Notes under the pieces: generated by a model
Seen by the model: only the letters and a program-made list of their open reading frames with translations
What the model was told of the DNA's origin: nothing
Database searches by the model: none
Source of the DNA: Selaginella moellendorffii
Lineage: Eukaryota > Streptophyta > Lycopodiopsida > Selaginellales > Selaginellaceae
Length of the DNA stretch: 64,000 bases
Reading direction: 5' to 3'
Assembly (NCBI RefSeq): GCF_000143415.4
Contig: NW_003314264.1
Location: 450,124 to 514,123 of the forward strand
In this document: positions 11,188 to 27,901 of the stretch, piece by piece
Layout of the letters: every line of letters begins with the position of its first letter
Position numbering within the stretch: position 1 is the first letter of the stretch
Program-made: the position numbers and the translations under genes

Positions 11188-12828
11188 ACTGCCTCTATGG
11201 AATGACGATCCTGGACTAGAAAATCTACAAGCTTTCCCTGTGCGCTACCACAGGCAGATGGGCCACTGGGCGGATCCGCCATCAGTAGCCCACCTGCCTT
11301 CCCCAGAGCCCTCGCCGATCCCCACGGCGGCGATTCAAGCTACAGCCCCCCTAAATCTCGGCAAACCAGCTACGAGAATGGCCGGCGCGTCAAATCTATT
11401 GATCCCCGCAGCTAAGATTACCTCGCGGCAGCCGGCGCTTGCGGCAGAGGGGACGAATGGGCTCCATCGCCTGCGCCATGCCTCTGGATACCCTAATCCC
11501 GCCTCAAAACCCTAAAATCCACTTTCTCCAAATTGTGGATGGACTCATGGATGTGATCACGCATGCCCATACGCAACCGAGAATATGCCGGAAGCATATC
11601 CAGCGTGTCGAATCAAATGTTGCGCTGCGTGTGGTCCGTTATCCTTATCTGTTACGCTGGCTTTTAATCCCATCCCTCTCACAATCTTTATCACAAACGC
11701 CGGGATTTCGTGTCAAAACGATCCACACCAAATTTACTTGCACGGCATTTTCTCCTAGAAACTCCAGCCCGCCGCCACCTTTGTCAAAAAGAGAATCTAC
11801 AACTCCAGCCTGTGCGTGCATGTGGCCGCCACCTAAGATTACATTGAAAAAATCCCACGCACCAACTTATCATACTCCGCCACCTTAGGGCTACAGGGGA
11901 GGCGTGAGGCACCCAAAGTTCTCACATTGCCCGCCACCTTTCTCGAATGGGCGCGAGGCAGCCATCCATTACCACACGTATAGTTAGTTCGTTCTTGTGT
12001 TCCAAATTCCCCGGGCCCGTACGCAATCTAACGGAATATTCTTGCGCCGTAAGGGTATATACCGGGTAAGAGAAAAACAGGAGCGAGGAGAAAATATATA
12101 GGGTGGGCAACGAAAACGCGGACCCCAAAATTGGCGATCCAATCGCGCTCACTCCACCCAACGCTTCTCCACGACACTTACAAGAAGAGCACAAGGAGGC
12201 CTTTTCTCTCTGTCTCTCTCTCTTTTTTATTTCCTGGCCAGGAAAAGGGAAGAGGGCGATTCTCTGTGAGAGCGAGGAGCGCGATTCCACCACTCCACTC
12301 ACATTGTTCTTGCGCGGTCGGTCACGCTGGCTACTGAGGGGCGCCTCCTCCATTTGCTCCCGGTCACGGGGAGAGCTGATCTCCTGTCCCCGAATCGCTC
12401 ACAGGTGGCTCGCCCCGAATTCCCTCCATCGCCATCGCCGCGTGAACCAGGTCAGTCCCTCTCCGCGTTTTCCCAGATGGGTTGTGATCGCTTCCTTTCG
12501 ATCCGGGGGATTTTGAGCTCCAATTGGAGTTCTTGGCGAGATCAGGTCTCCTTGCTTGTTCTTGGCTTGGGCGAGTGATGCGAGGAGCCTCTTTTCTTCT
12601 TTCTTTTTCTTTTCTTTTCCTTGGCTGCCAAGAATTCTGGATTGGATTCGTTGCTTCGCTCGCTTGCCCTGATTTTGGCTTTGCCTTGAATTCCTGCTTG
12701 AGACTTTAATGCCTTTTAATGCGCTGGAGTGGAGTCCTTCGTGTTCTTGGCGATTTTCTCAGTGGTTTCTTTGTGCTCGATCTCTTTCTCTCTCAGGTGG
12801 TGGTGGAGGAGGATACTTTGGGACGAGG
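11188..12828. promoter_or_regulatory. divergent promoter region of CCR4 and UGE, with a UGE 5' UTR intron
   Basis: The gap between the two start codons is 1.64 kb. A telo-box-like AAACCCTA is at 11507-11514. A TATA-like stretch (aaaatatataggg) is at about 12091-12103 in the UGE direction. A probable 5' UTR intron of UGE runs from GT at 12451 to AG at 12796, ending in a long pyrimidine tract; it would place the untranslated leader exon at about 12200-12450. Several open frames here (for example 11439-11888 and 12103-12516) are Pro/Ser/Arg-rich and show no family features, so I treat the region as non-coding. Confidence 0.6.
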
Positions 12829-14637
<1,809 letters not shown>

Positions 14638-15361
14638 TTCGTTGGGGCGTCGACGACGAGGAGAAAGAGGTGGGAGATTTTGTAATATAATTCCTTTGGT
14701 CAGCTTAGAGATAGTTCCCTGATAGCTGGAGATAGAAATGCTGGGGAATGGGGGGTTTAGCTTTACGGGACACAGGGATAAAGCAGATAGCAAAGACAAG
14801 AACAAGCAAGAAGCAAGAAGCAAGCAAGCAAGCAAGCAAGATCCCATAACAGTTTTGCAAGAAAAATGATGACCCATTCTTTTGTTGGGCTCGGGAGGGA
14901 TGATGATCTCAGTTGATCCCTTTGCCTCAACTCACTTTTGTAGAGGACGTTTGATACTGGAAAGTTAAAAGGAAAAGGAAACCGAAAAAGCAATAAAGAA
15001 GAAGCTCGCCGATGGATGATACCAGACCAATCACTTGGTTGGAGTCACGAATTATTCCGAGTCAGTCAAAATGCGTTGACTGCATTTGCCCTGACCTATT
15101 TTATAGTTGGGAAGAATCTAAGTCCATAGTTGCTTCCAGCCTTGCATGATTGCTGGACAATATATGGCAAAAGTTCCAACAAAGGGGGAAGAAGTATTTA
15201 ATTTAATCTCGTACGACATGTACTACTTAGGTCAAATTAACTTTACTACTTACTTACCATAAATAAACGACGAATTAGGTCAAATTAACTTTACTTCTTT
15301 ACTTCGTTGTCACACATCTTTATTTTTTAAAAGCCACACTTTTTTTCCCCGAGTTTTTCTT
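14638..15361. other. convergent 3' intergenic region
   Basis: About 720 bp between the UGE stop and the alpha-tubulin stop. 14795-14840 has a CAAG/GCAAG microsatellite-like run (AGCAAGCAAGCAAG). 15225-15300 has a 17-nt block, gtcaaattaactttact, repeated twice about 45 nt apart. No gene is visible. Confidence 0.5.
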
Positions 15362-17380
<2,019 letters not shown>

Positions 17381-20259
17381 TCACGAAGTCTTTGCTGTGC
17401 CGACGAGGGGAATCTCCAAGGCCGGAGTAGAAACACTCGATTCATCGTTGGCGGTAGAACCGGTCTCCTTGAGACCCTTCTTGATGATCTCGATGAACTT
17501 CATTGCATCAGTTTTGTACTGCAAACGAAGAATCAGACTGGAAACGCTAGGACTTTTGTTTTCGCGTACCTCAGATTCAGCACCACTTCGAATCTTCGAC
17601 GCCATGAACAGTCGCTTCTTGAAGTTAGTTCCTAAAATGTATCAAAGAGTTAGCAAGTGGAGCTCGTCCCAACGAGAGTTTCCGTACCAACTTTGACGCT
17701 CAGCTTGCACTTTGATTCCGAGAGCGTTTCCACTGTCCATCTTGCGTGGATCTGTGCAAAGAAGTAGAACCAAAAACGAAAAATCGCATAGTCGAGTGAT
17801 TACCTCGAACGAGGAACCGAATGGAACGTCATGCGCCTGTTGAATGCTTTCCCAATGCTGGAAGTAACAAGATCACGAGTTAGCTCTAACCGGCGTGGGC
17901 ATATTTGTAAAAGCACCAGTAGTTTCTTCTCGCCCGAAAAGAAGATGTGCTGTGTGTCAGTCATTGCGGTGTCTGGAGGACACATTGGGCTGTTACACTT
18001 TGCTCGATACGTAACTTTCCGCAGAATACCGCTGTACTCCTCCGGATTGCGCCATGGTTCGATCTGAGCTGCAGCGAGTTAGCTAAGAAACGCACACAGA
18101 ATTAAGTGAACCTGCAATTCAGTGTCTTCGCGCTCTGCTCGATAGCGCGTCGTAAAGTCCGACTTGTCGCTTAGTACGGAAGCAAAAAATTGCTCGGCAG
18201 AGCAAGGCAGCATATCCTGCAACAAATAATGTCAGCCAGCTTCAATAGAAATTCACTAACCTCTACAATGTCAACTAGAACATCGTCTTTGATAAAAGGT
18301 TGCACCACTTTTGTTTCTTCAATCGGAGTAGTCTCATCCACACTAGACACAAATGGTACGACCTGCTGCTCCTGGTACCTTGTGCTGTGAACTCGCATGA
18401 ACTTATCCTGAAAATTGATAATCGATTAGTTTCTGCAATGCCAGAGGTCACACTTAGCCAGACCTGCTTCGCGGCTTCCTCATTTCCTTGATAGTTTTTC
18501 ACAGCGCGTTGGAGAACCCTGTGTGCATGATTCCGGTTCCAAAAGGATGCAAATTTATACTTCGCTCTACCTATATCCAGACAAGAATGTTGTTTAGATC
18601 GCTGTAGCTCAGCAGAAACAAACTTGATACCAACCATCTGGACTAGCAAGAGGAGGAACACCCTGACCACCTGTACCAGCCCTCAAAATGATGGTGATCG
18701 CGGGGTTGATGAAGGCGTGCTGACTTTTCTTGATCTATAAGCCGAACATAGATATGAAATGGACAAAGTGACAGAGTTTACCTCTTCTACGATATCGTAA
18801 GGCAACACGACCTAGAAAACAAAGTAAATAGCCTAGAAAAAAATGTCGCCGGTGACGTACCTTTAGTTGTTTAGCAAAGACATTCGAATGAAAGCATATG
18901 TGCCAAGCAGACACGTACATACGCCCATGGTACAAAAATGATCTCTCCAGCGCGCATGAAAACTTGTGCTCAACCATCTGCACGGACAATGTTTTTTAAG
19001 AAAATGAAGCAAAAATCATCGTCAAACCATACTTCATCAGGAGGCAGGTCAAAGATTGTCTGCAGCGGCCCCGGCTTTTGACGAACTTCTGTGCCAGTCG
19101 GCGATTCTAGAAATCGTCGTCGATTGGTTCCAGCAACAGTCCTGCGATGAGCTAGTATGTGTCATTTTCTCTTCGAAATAGAACATAGTTCCTACCCTGC
19201 TGTTGGCACACGGCGAGTACATGTTTGAACGCAAACCTGAAGAGAGAAAAAGTAGTAAGCACCACTAAAACAGGATTTAGCGTTTTGCCTGTCCAGAGGT
19301 GCCAACCAAAGAATGCCAAATAGCTTCTGTTTGTCCCTCCTCTTTGATCTCGATGGTTGTCGAGCCAAGTTCTGTGCTTTTCCAGATTATATCCCAGTCG
19401 TAAATCGCTATTATGATCTGAAAAAAGCGATAGAAACTCAGTGGTGGAAGAGAGAAAAAACTGTTAACTCACGTACTTGAGCTGGGAGGTCATCAATATA
19501 AAAGTCAAATTCTTCTCCCCACATGGGATTTCTTGAACCAGGAACCAAAGAGCTGAAGAAAACACTCGACTTATGCTCAAAACAACAAAAAATAAGTGTA
19601 GGTACCTGAAACGCTTTTGAGAACCATAGGTGAGTACCGCGTAAGGATCAGACGTTCCATTTAGATTCGCAGCTGCTATATTCTTCGCCGCTAGAAGTTC
19701 CAGCTGCAGGAAAATGAAGACGCTCGTTACGTTGTCACAATGACTACCTGGAAGGGAGCTCGTATACCTTAACGAAGTACATAGGCTGGCTTCCCGCGTC
19801 CACTTTCGAAGAGTTCTACAGCAAAAGCCCCAATGCTGCATGTCAAAGAAAAGAAAAGAATATCACATGTGCAAAGCTTAACATCCAGAGCATTACTTTG
19901 ATCATATGCAGCATCCCAAGCTTTCCAAAGAGAAACAAAAAAAAAAAACAACACAAGTACCAGAAAGAGAAACGAAAACGAAAGACCAAGAAAGGCAAAG
20001 AAAGCAAACAATCTTCCAAAGCGGGAGATAGGATTTTAAATACCTCTTTCGTTCTCTCCAGCTCCCTCTCGCGAATTCCCTCCACACCAAAGTCCTCCGC
20101 GGCGGAGAGAAAAAATCCCCCGGCAGCTTCTCGCAGACGTTCGACATGCCGCACAACACCAAAAATGAAGATCACCAGCACCGCCGCCGCAAAGGAAACG
20201 TTGATTTCTCCCCAGGATGGTAGCAAAACTTGCATCGCTATCTCGACCACGTTTCTCAT
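17381..20259 (-). CDS. BAGP1: C2-GRAM-VASt membrane-associated protein, BAGP1-like
   Basis: About 16 short exons on the minus strand. The N-terminus ([19 protein letters not shown], then the hydrophobic [13 protein letters not shown]) is a membrane anchor. Next comes a C2 domain ([52 protein letters not shown]), then a GRAM domain ([28 protein letters not shown]), then a VASt/StAR-like domain ([33 protein letters not shown]). The last exon ends GTAKTS. This domain order matches Arabidopsis BAG-associated GRAM protein 1 (At3g59660 in my recall), which links a BAG co-chaperone to membrane processing and immunity. GRAM and VASt domains bind lipids, so lipid transfer at membrane contacts is plausible. 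Example checked junction: [24 protein letters not shown] all join in phase 0. Not every exon boundary was fixed. Confidence 0.85.
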
Positions 20260-21355
20260 TCTTCCTTTGTTGCTCGCTAGAGAAGAAATTTACCAAGTCC
20301 TCCACACATGAGCTCTCCAGATGCCTTCTTTTTCGTCGCTAGAGACCTTTCTTGCGGTCTTTCCCAGAGAACTAGCGCGAGGTTTAGGGCTCCCGGCAAT
20401 CCAAACTGGCGTGACACCTCCTAGACCTGTTCCTGCCGATCCCGGTCAAAGCAATCCAATCCTCCCCGAAATTTCACTCGGAATCACGAGCCGCGTGTGA
20501 CCGCCATTGCCTAGTCTACCGAGATCGCGCGCGGCGGCTGGAGCAGCACCATCCTGACCTACGAGGAAAGCCCGGCCGCGGCGCGAGAGATCATCGCCCG
20601 GGAGCAGCAGCGCCGCGCGGATCGTGGAGGAGGCGGGGGAGGAGAAGATCAAACATACCTCTCTCGCGCGCGATTCGCGAAGAGCACACGGCGGAGAGAC
20701 GCGAGGCGCCCAGTCTCTTGCGTGTTTGCGGCCCCTCTTTAATCTTAAACCGTCCCATTTTTCCCATTTACATTCCCCGGCCCCCTTTTAAACGCTCGCG
20801 GATCGACGGCTGCGATCGCCCGGCCGCGAGTTACGAAAGAGAGGGAAATTCTTTCGTTGATCGGACATAGCTAACATTAGCGAGAAGAAAGATTTTTTAT
20901 TCTCTCTCTCTTCCACGAAGAGGGAAAAGTCCCTGCGTATTTGACTTTAGAAACTTCGACGTGTTAACAAGTGGTCAACCAGTTCTCAGTAACTTTACGA
21001 GTTTTTTTTTTTTTTTTTTGTTCTTTTTTCGCTTTCTCTCTCCATTTTTTTCAAGGCTTTGCTTTGTTTGATCGATCGACACTGCAAAAGCGAAAGAGAC
21101 TATCATCAGCAGCTGTCGCTAGCAACAGTGTTGGATCAGAGATGAGATTGACAGAGAAAAGTACCCGTGGGTTCGATTTTGTTCCTTCATCTTTGCCAAA
21201 TCTTTGTCACTCAGTGCTGGAGATGATCATTTAGCACAGCATTAGCAACAGTAGTGTTCTTCAGCTTTCACTTTTGCTTTGATCTTCTAAAGGCAAAAAG
21301 CCAAAGCAAGAGGACGTACGTACCTTACCTCCAACGCGCAAATGGAACGAGTCAG
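20260..21355. other. BAGP1 upstream region with a GC-rich block
   Basis: About 1.1 kb. 20500-20710 is strikingly GC-rich and holds an open plus-strand frame (GWSSTILTYEES, then AAAREIIAREQQRR) of about 75 codons that I cannot assign. 20880-21060 has long pyrimidine and poly-T tracts. The right part should be the 3' UTR of the coiled-coil gene. No firm gene call. Confidence 0.4.
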
Positions 21356-22762
21356 TCAGTCTTCGTCGGATTCGCTGCTGCGCACAAGACTTCCGCGTTA
21401 GAATCATAGAAACAAAACAAAGGAGAAGAACAACAAAGAAAACGCAAACCTTCCAAGCAAGTCGGCCATTCTCATGTTTCTTCTCTGCAGGATTCGCATT
21501 GCCGGGGGCACTGTGTCCTTGACGCTGGCCGACGCTTCGGAGATGGACTCCACTTGTGTGCTCGGGCTCTGGGACTCGCTCCGAGACAAGTTGTTTGCCT
21601 TTTTGTGGTGCTTGCTGAAAAGCTTTGCCTCGTTTCGGATGGAGCTCATTAACGAGGATGTGGGAATGTGGATGAGAGGATCCTCGTGACGTTGATCCTT
21701 GCTCGTTGATTCTCGTGGAGTCGGAGCTACCAGGAGTTTTACGTGTTATTTGAGATTGTAAAAATGAAAGAAGAAAAAGAAGAAAAGCACGCTCACATTC
21801 TCGAAGCCATCCACGAACAGCAGCAACGGTTCGTTGTATGTGTTGCGGGCTTGTGTAGATGACAACATCCTTTCTCTGAGCTTCAACTACAAAGATCAAA
21901 ACGAAGCTTTAGAATGGAACGAGGAAGAGAAGAAATAATCGAAAACTTACCATTGTGAACATCCGAAGAGCAGCCATTGATGGTATGACTGCCAAAATGA
22001 AAAACTCTCAGCTTGTTGAAAATGCGTTCTTCCATCAAGAAACGATCGCCTTACCTCTTTGTTTGGCCGATGTTTCGACTGGACGCATTTGACTTCCTTA
22101 GATTTGGCGAGCTTGTCGACGCTTGAGTCCCTGGCAAATCCTTCAACAGCAACGCCTTAGAATTTGCTTTTCCTTTTACCAGAGAGATTATCAGCCTGGT
22201 TAGAGGATCAAACCGGACGCTAGAGGTGTACCTCTCCTCGTAGCGATGCAAGGCTCCTTTGAAACTCCTCCATCAGAACAGTGAAACGCTTCTCCATGTC
22301 TAACGCTGTCCCTTTAGATTCCTGGACAAAAAAAGAAGAAAAAAGAAAAATCACATCACGCACAGAGCTTCCTCTTTGAAACTTACAGCCTCGAGCTTCT
22401 TTGCTGCGTGAACTTCCTCTGTGAGCTTTTCCAAATCGTTCCTCATCTTAGAAACCTCTGAAGACAAGAACAAAAAAACGTGTGGGAAAAAAACTTTCGA
22501 TCGAGCTCTCAAAACTTCCAATCGGTCGTTACCAAGCTTTAGATCATTGAGGGCGCTTTGCGTCGCGGTGCTGAGCTTCTTAATCGGATCATTCTCTACT
22601 TCCGAGCACCCTGGGATCGCATTTTCTCGCCTAAGATGAATGAATAAAATATCGCCACTCACCGGAGAGAGTAGGGGAGGCGCGCTTGCTGCCTAAAATC
22701 TTCTGCAGCCTGCGAATGCGCGTCTCGTCGGCCTTCCTTTCGCCATTGCCTTCGATACCCAT
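21356..22762 (-). CDS. coiled-coil protein of unknown function
   Basis: A multi-exon minus-strand gene starting MGIEGNGERKADETRIRRLQ at 22762 (exon 1 ends at 22663). Exon 2 (GCSEVENDPIKKLSTATQSA) and exon 3 (EVSKMRNDLEKLTEEVHAAK) splice in frame and form a heptad-like helix. They are followed by ESKGTALDMEKRFTVLMEEF. Later exons carry VEAQRKDVVIYTSPQHIQRT, then a Ser-rich segment (MSSIRNEAKLF, LSRSESQSPSTQ, AMRILQRRNMRMADLLG), ending in the acidic SESDED. The middle exon at about 22052-22250 is hard to place in one frame. The family is not recognised; the pattern suggests a structural or trafficking adaptor, but that is a guess. It lies 110 bp from the RPH1-like gene in the same orientation, so the two could share regulation. 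Confidence 0.65.
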
Positions 22763-22870
22763 GACAGTTTGAGCCGTTAAGAACCCTAGAATTTGAGCTA
22801 ACCGAAAAAACTATACTTTCCCCTTTGTACAAAACCTTTAAAAACTTACAAAGATCATCAAAGCTATATA

Positions 22871-23639
22871 CTATTGCTTGTCTTTGGATTCGTTTTGTTG
22901 GAGCCACTCCATCTGAATCACCATAGCCGAGTCAAGAAAAATATAACCATAGAAAGACGAAAGAACTCACCTTCCATGCGTAGATTGCGAAAAATACCGC
23001 AACATCGGCTGACCACACAGCCGCGAACGATTTCCACACAAACGGGAGCAAAACGTTGACAAGCGGAAGTGCCAAGAACAAATAATTCAAAGCATCCTTC
23101 TCTTTAGACGAGCAGTCTCTTGCTCGAAGCGATGGAATTGCTACAAACCCAGCAGAAAAGTTTTCATCAGATAACGAAAAAAAAAGAGAGAGAGGATGGT
23201 AACTTACTGAACATCCACACGGACCACATTCCCATCAGTCTCGCAATATCAGGCTCGTCTGAAGGGAACAAATAGTTGTACGCGAGGAGACCTCCAACAG
23301 CCATCGAGAGATAGCCCTGGACTTCGAAAACGGTGTACAAAACGCTGCCTGGGACGGCCGGGTTTTTCTTTGCAGTGGACGAACGAGGAGCGAAAGTAGC
23401 GGCTGTTTTCTTCACTGCCTGGCGAAAAAACATGAGAGCGCCATGAATTTCAGACCAATCTTTCTGCTTACCTTGGAGAGTTCCTTCTCAACATTGGGAC
23501 TGGAGCTCGCCTTGGTCTTTTCCTCTGTCTCGACTGTGTCGGGAGGAACAGCGTTCGCTCTGCATGATGGGAATACTCGGCTCCGAAATCTTCCGGGCGC
23601 CAAGCACGGCAGTGTTGTTGCCATAGCCATGCCCTCCAC
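22871..23639 (-). CDS. RPH1: plastid membrane protein, RPH1-like
   Basis: Four exons (23472-23639, 23208-23418, 22971-23140, 22871-22912) join in frame to 196 aa. The N-terminus (MEGMAMATTLPCLAPGRFRS) has transit-peptide composition. A conserved core follows: TFAPRSSTAKKNPAVPGS, VFEVQGYLSMAVGGLL, LFPSDEPDIARLMGMWSVWM, IPSLRARDC, then two hydrophobic helices (LPLVNVLLPFVW and ADVAVFFAIYAW). I recognise this as the family of Arabidopsis RESISTANCE TO PHYTOPHTHORA 1, a chloroplast protein conserved across land plants. The family name rests on memory of the motif pattern; transit peptide and membrane helices are visible directly. Confidence 0.7.
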
Positions 23640-23734
23640 CGCTGGTTTATCTGACGTGATAGTTTATTATACGTTATCCTGTTTGCTTAGAGTATGCACT
23701 CCCTGCAACTTCAATTCCCAGAAGTTCTTTGTCG

Positions 23735-26700
23735 TCATCGGTTTCTGAAAGTATCTCCTCCTGTAAATTGCAAAGTGGAGCCCTTGATTGATGATCTCCC
23801 TTTCGGAGGAAGCCATACCTCTGATTTTAGTCGCTTACTGTCAAGGAGTCTCTCCACTGTGAACTGTAAAGCTCGTTGCGCTTTGCGAAAGGACGCATGC
23901 CTTTTCCGGCATTGCTCGCTAGTTACCTGTGCATGACAGACTACACAGAGAGTCCTCATGTTTTCCAGGTCGCATTCTCCTGGAAAGCAAGGCTGTAAGT
24001 ATTTCATACTGACTGTCTCTAGCCTCTTACCTCCGCCAGCAAACACTGGTACAATGTGATCGGCATGCCAAGCGTTCCCCTCGATTGGATCTTCGACAAG
24101 ATTTTGAAGCCTGCAAAAATGCATAAGAAGATGGGGAACAAGAAGAAACAGTAAACGTACAGCGTTTCGTGTGTGCCAAAAGCCGGGGCCTTTTTAAGAA
24201 TGTAGGCTCTTCGCAAGTTCACATCGAGATTTCGGATGCACTCCACCAAGGCATGACAGTCTAGATTGCAAGTCACGCATACGCCGCGTTCCAGTCGGAA
24301 CAGTTTCTGCAAATGGTAGCTCCAACGTCAGTAGGTAATAAATGTTCACTCCACGTACCTCACGCATAAAGTGACTGCTAGTCTTCGTCATGTATTCTTC
24401 GAAACAATCCGATTTGCAGAACAAGTCCTCCAACGTCGTTGGCTCCCTTGAATCTTGTCTCCTGTGATGAGCTTTATAAGCGTTGCAAAATTGCGTGGGA
24501 CACTTACGTGCATGGCCTGTGACAGAGTTTGCACAGAGGATTGTCATCTGCCGTCCAAGCTTGCAAGATCGGTCTGGAAGACATATTGCCGCGTAAATAA
24601 ATGTCTCTCCACGATGCTCCGTCTGGTAACGGGCAAGCCAGTTCACCGATTGGCCTTCGCCGCCTTTTGCTTCCTCCTTTCACCAATCCCTGAGAAAAAA
24701 AGGTGAGAAAAGTACATCCTTCTGCTAAAACGTAAGCATACCCCTTGAGCTTCAGTTAAGCGGCTGAGTGCCCTTGATAAAGGTAGCTGCAGTGGTCTTC
24801 CATACAGCCTTTTTCGATGAACCGGTCGTAATGTCTTCCATTCTCGAATGAAAGCCATTGAGGCGTCCACAAGAGAAGTATTCTCAAGGAGACAGGTTGG
24901 CAGCAACAAATTCCTCTCGGTGCTTGGTATCTGTTCCAGCTTCTCTAAATCCTCGGGTTTGAAATTCTCACTTAAGGCGGTCACGACAGGCGGCTCTTCA
25001 AGCGACTTCTTGTACAGATGAACTCGGCCAGTGTTCGAGCTTACCTGGAAAAAAGCCGGTGACATTTCAATCACAACGTGATACCTGTTATGTACCTCAA
25101 ACATCAACAAGTGTGCATCAAAATTCCAGCTTTCATTGGACGCATTTTGTTGCGCGGTTTCAGACACAACCCGTCTTCCTTCTGGGACTTCATCCGGCAG
25201 CAGACTGTTCTGACATCTCCGTAGCAAACTGCACGCTTTCGTATCACCTGACTCTGTTTGATCCATAAGAGTTTCCACCTGGACCAAACAAGCACGTCAA
25301 TAAACAGCCATGCCAGGAGAGAACTCTAGACCTCTAAACCGGGTATAGCGTCTTCTGATCCGTTCGTCATTGTAGTTACCCTTTCAAGACTTTTACTGAG
25401 TGATTGCCAGTGGCATTCATCTGATGTCTCCTGCAGCATGCAAATTTGAACCTCGACTAATAAGTTCAAGAGAAATATACCTTAGCGCAAAATATATAAA
25501 TGTTAACTGCGCTTTTCTGACCTCTTCGATGTGCTCTGTCCTCCGCCTGCTAACGAACCGATTGTTAATGCAAATGACTTAAAATGCAACTGACCTGTAC
25601 AAGTTCTGATGCAGTTTTCGGCAACTCCACAAACACCACATTGCGTGCAGCAGACAGATCAAGACCAACACCACCCGCTGTGACCCCGACAATAGCCACC
25701 TTTACCTTCAATTCCAGTAACGTGTCAACGGGAAACTAAATAAAACATTTTACCTCATCTTTTTGCCGGAAAATCTCTGTAGCCTTTTGACGGTCTTTCG
25801 CATCGGTGTGTCCATCTATCCGAATAAACTCAATTTCTTTTCTTACGATAAATTCCTGTTGCAGCAACTTATAAGCTAAAGTTTACTAATAAGATACAAA
25901 CCTGTAGCGAGTTCATAACTTTATGGTGATGACAAAATATGATTAGTTTCTGCATTTCTTCTTTCACGGCAGAAAAGGGATTGTTTGAGAGCCAGTCCGT
26001 CACACCCTTGAGCTTTGCGATTCCAATTTCTTGCGTATTCAGCTGTCTTTCGTCTGTAGAATTTGATAGTCAAGACAAGTCGACACAAATTTAGAGTGTA
26101 CAACTACCTCCGTCAGCATCAATAGAAGCCTTCGCTTCCAACATATCGCCGGAGCTTAGTCTCAATCGTATAATTTGTCTTCGCTTTGGAGGCAGCTGCG
26201 TCAGAATCTGATCCTTCAGCCTTCGTATCTAGGAGAAACAAACAAATTAAAAACTTCAAACAAATTAAAAACTAGTGGCATATATACCATAACTATTTCT
26301 CGTAACAAAATGTTTAGCTCCTCCAGCCGGACGCCTCTTTGGTAATCCTGAAAATAATGGTGAAACTACGTCATAAAATAACACAGTTGACACCTTGTAC
26401 GCTGCATCACTACTTGAGCTGCAGTAGTTTCGCGCAAAATTATACTTGTTTTTTCCCAATATGCCCGGCCTGTAAACAAGGCAGATGAGCTTTCTTTGTT
26501 AAATATTAAAGAAAAAATTCTTACCACAAAGCGTTAACTTGGTTAAAAATATCGAAAGGCCTAGAGAGTGATGGAGTACCGGAAAGAAAGACCGCCCTTG
26601 GCGCAGCTCGAGCCACTTCCATCAGCGCTGTAGTCTATAGTTACTATTCAGCCGATATAAAAAATAAAAGTAAACTCGTACCTCTTCGGAATCAGTAGGA

Positions 26701-27760
26701 CGCTTCGAGCATCGGATATTGTGTGATTCGTCAACGATTACCATCTCCCAGCTGCAACGAAGTATGCTCTCCCGAAGCCGTCTTAGCATATTGTAAGATA
26801 TTACAACAACTTTTGGTGTTTTCAGATCTTTTAAATCGTCTTCTCGTCCAAACACTGCACAGGTAGACAGAGTCAAACGTTTGGAAAGAGAAGTCATCAA
26901 CGTACCAAGATGAACGTCTGAAGGTGAGAGAAATGGAAGCCATCTCTCTAGTTCTTCGGCCCAGACCAGACGTAGACTAGCGGGACAAACAACAAGTAAA
27001 GATCCGTCGTTTAGATAGCATGCCGCGATGGCGATGGCCTGTGTCAAAAAACAAGCCATGAGAACAACAGAAACCGTACTCGAAGATTGATTACCTGAAG
27101 AGTCTTTCCGAGCCCCATCTCGTCGGCAATTAGCACGCGTCCACCTCTTCGCAAACCATATCGAATACCATCCCACTGAAAAGGCAATAAGTATTGCTTC
27201 AACTTCCAAGGCAGGCCTAGCAAGAGCTTGTCCACGACTGAGTCTGGAGCATGCCTCGGGTGGAAGGGAAGCCACTGGTCAGCGTTTCTTAGTTGATGAG
27301 AGCAGCTCCTCAAAGAATTGCGTGTGCTCAATGGTATGTGCTCCAACTTCACTCCAGGCAACCTCTGCAAAACGTCTGTCACGACCTCGTAGTCTCTCAG
27401 TCTATAGACTGGACAGCGATTATAATCGTTGCATGATTTCCAGCACACTGGTGGCACCTACAAAGGGGGAAAAAACCATGAACTTTGAGAAGGAAATTCT
27501 TTTTATTCTCAAACGATAGCTAGACTTACCGATTCCAGCCAATGGTGCACTCGGCGAAGTACATCAGAGCAACAGGAATGCGGTGGCACTACGAAAAACT
27601 CGCGCGCCGAGCAAATCTCGAGAGAAACCAGATGTGTCTTGCCGCATTTCTCACCGGAATTCGCCAAAGCTTCCGCATTTTGAGAAGATCTCTGGCGCCG
27701 GGCCAAAGCGGCCGCCCGATTCGCCTCCATTCTCCTGCGCTGCTCCTCGCTGATCTCCAT
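23735..27760 (-). CDS. ZRANB3: SNF2-family annealing helicase with C-terminal HNH nuclease (plant ZRANB3 type)
   Basis: About 17 minus-strand exons, starting MEISEEQRRRMEANRAAALA at 27760. The SNF2 motor has LLPFQWDGIRYGLRRGGRVL, Walker A ADEMGLGKT, the DESH box in MVIVDESHNI, FLSGTP, the second RecA lobe (LIIFCHHHKVM, IRIDGHTDAKDR, VTAGGVGLDLSAA) and motif VI EDRAHRRGQ. Toward the C-terminus are zinc-type pairs (CKLCHRPC, CVTCNLDC) and an HNH nuclease: WHADHIVPVFAGGG, then ENMRTLCVVCHAQVT. A SNF2 motor plus an HNH domain is the ZRANB3 architecture, known in animals for remodelling stalled replication forks. The plant homologue is At5g07810 in my recall. The stop is taken at 23735; the last 30 residues are less certain. 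An antisense-looking 5' fragment of this gene is repeated near 38.8 kb. Confidence 0.9.
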
Positions 27761-27901
27761 GCCCTACTAGGGCTTGAGGAATTGTGACCGTTTAAAACTT
27801 TAGGCCTTTGTATTTTTTGTAAGGAATATTCAGTTACTTCAAGACAATAATTTCTGGTTTTATTGATCTACAAATGATGGAGAGGATCCATCCTTTTTAC
27901 A

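Noticed and set aside
11439-11888. 149-codon open frame upstream of UGE
   Set aside because: Lies in the divergent promoter. Composition is Pro/Ser/Thr/His-rich without domain or splice context.
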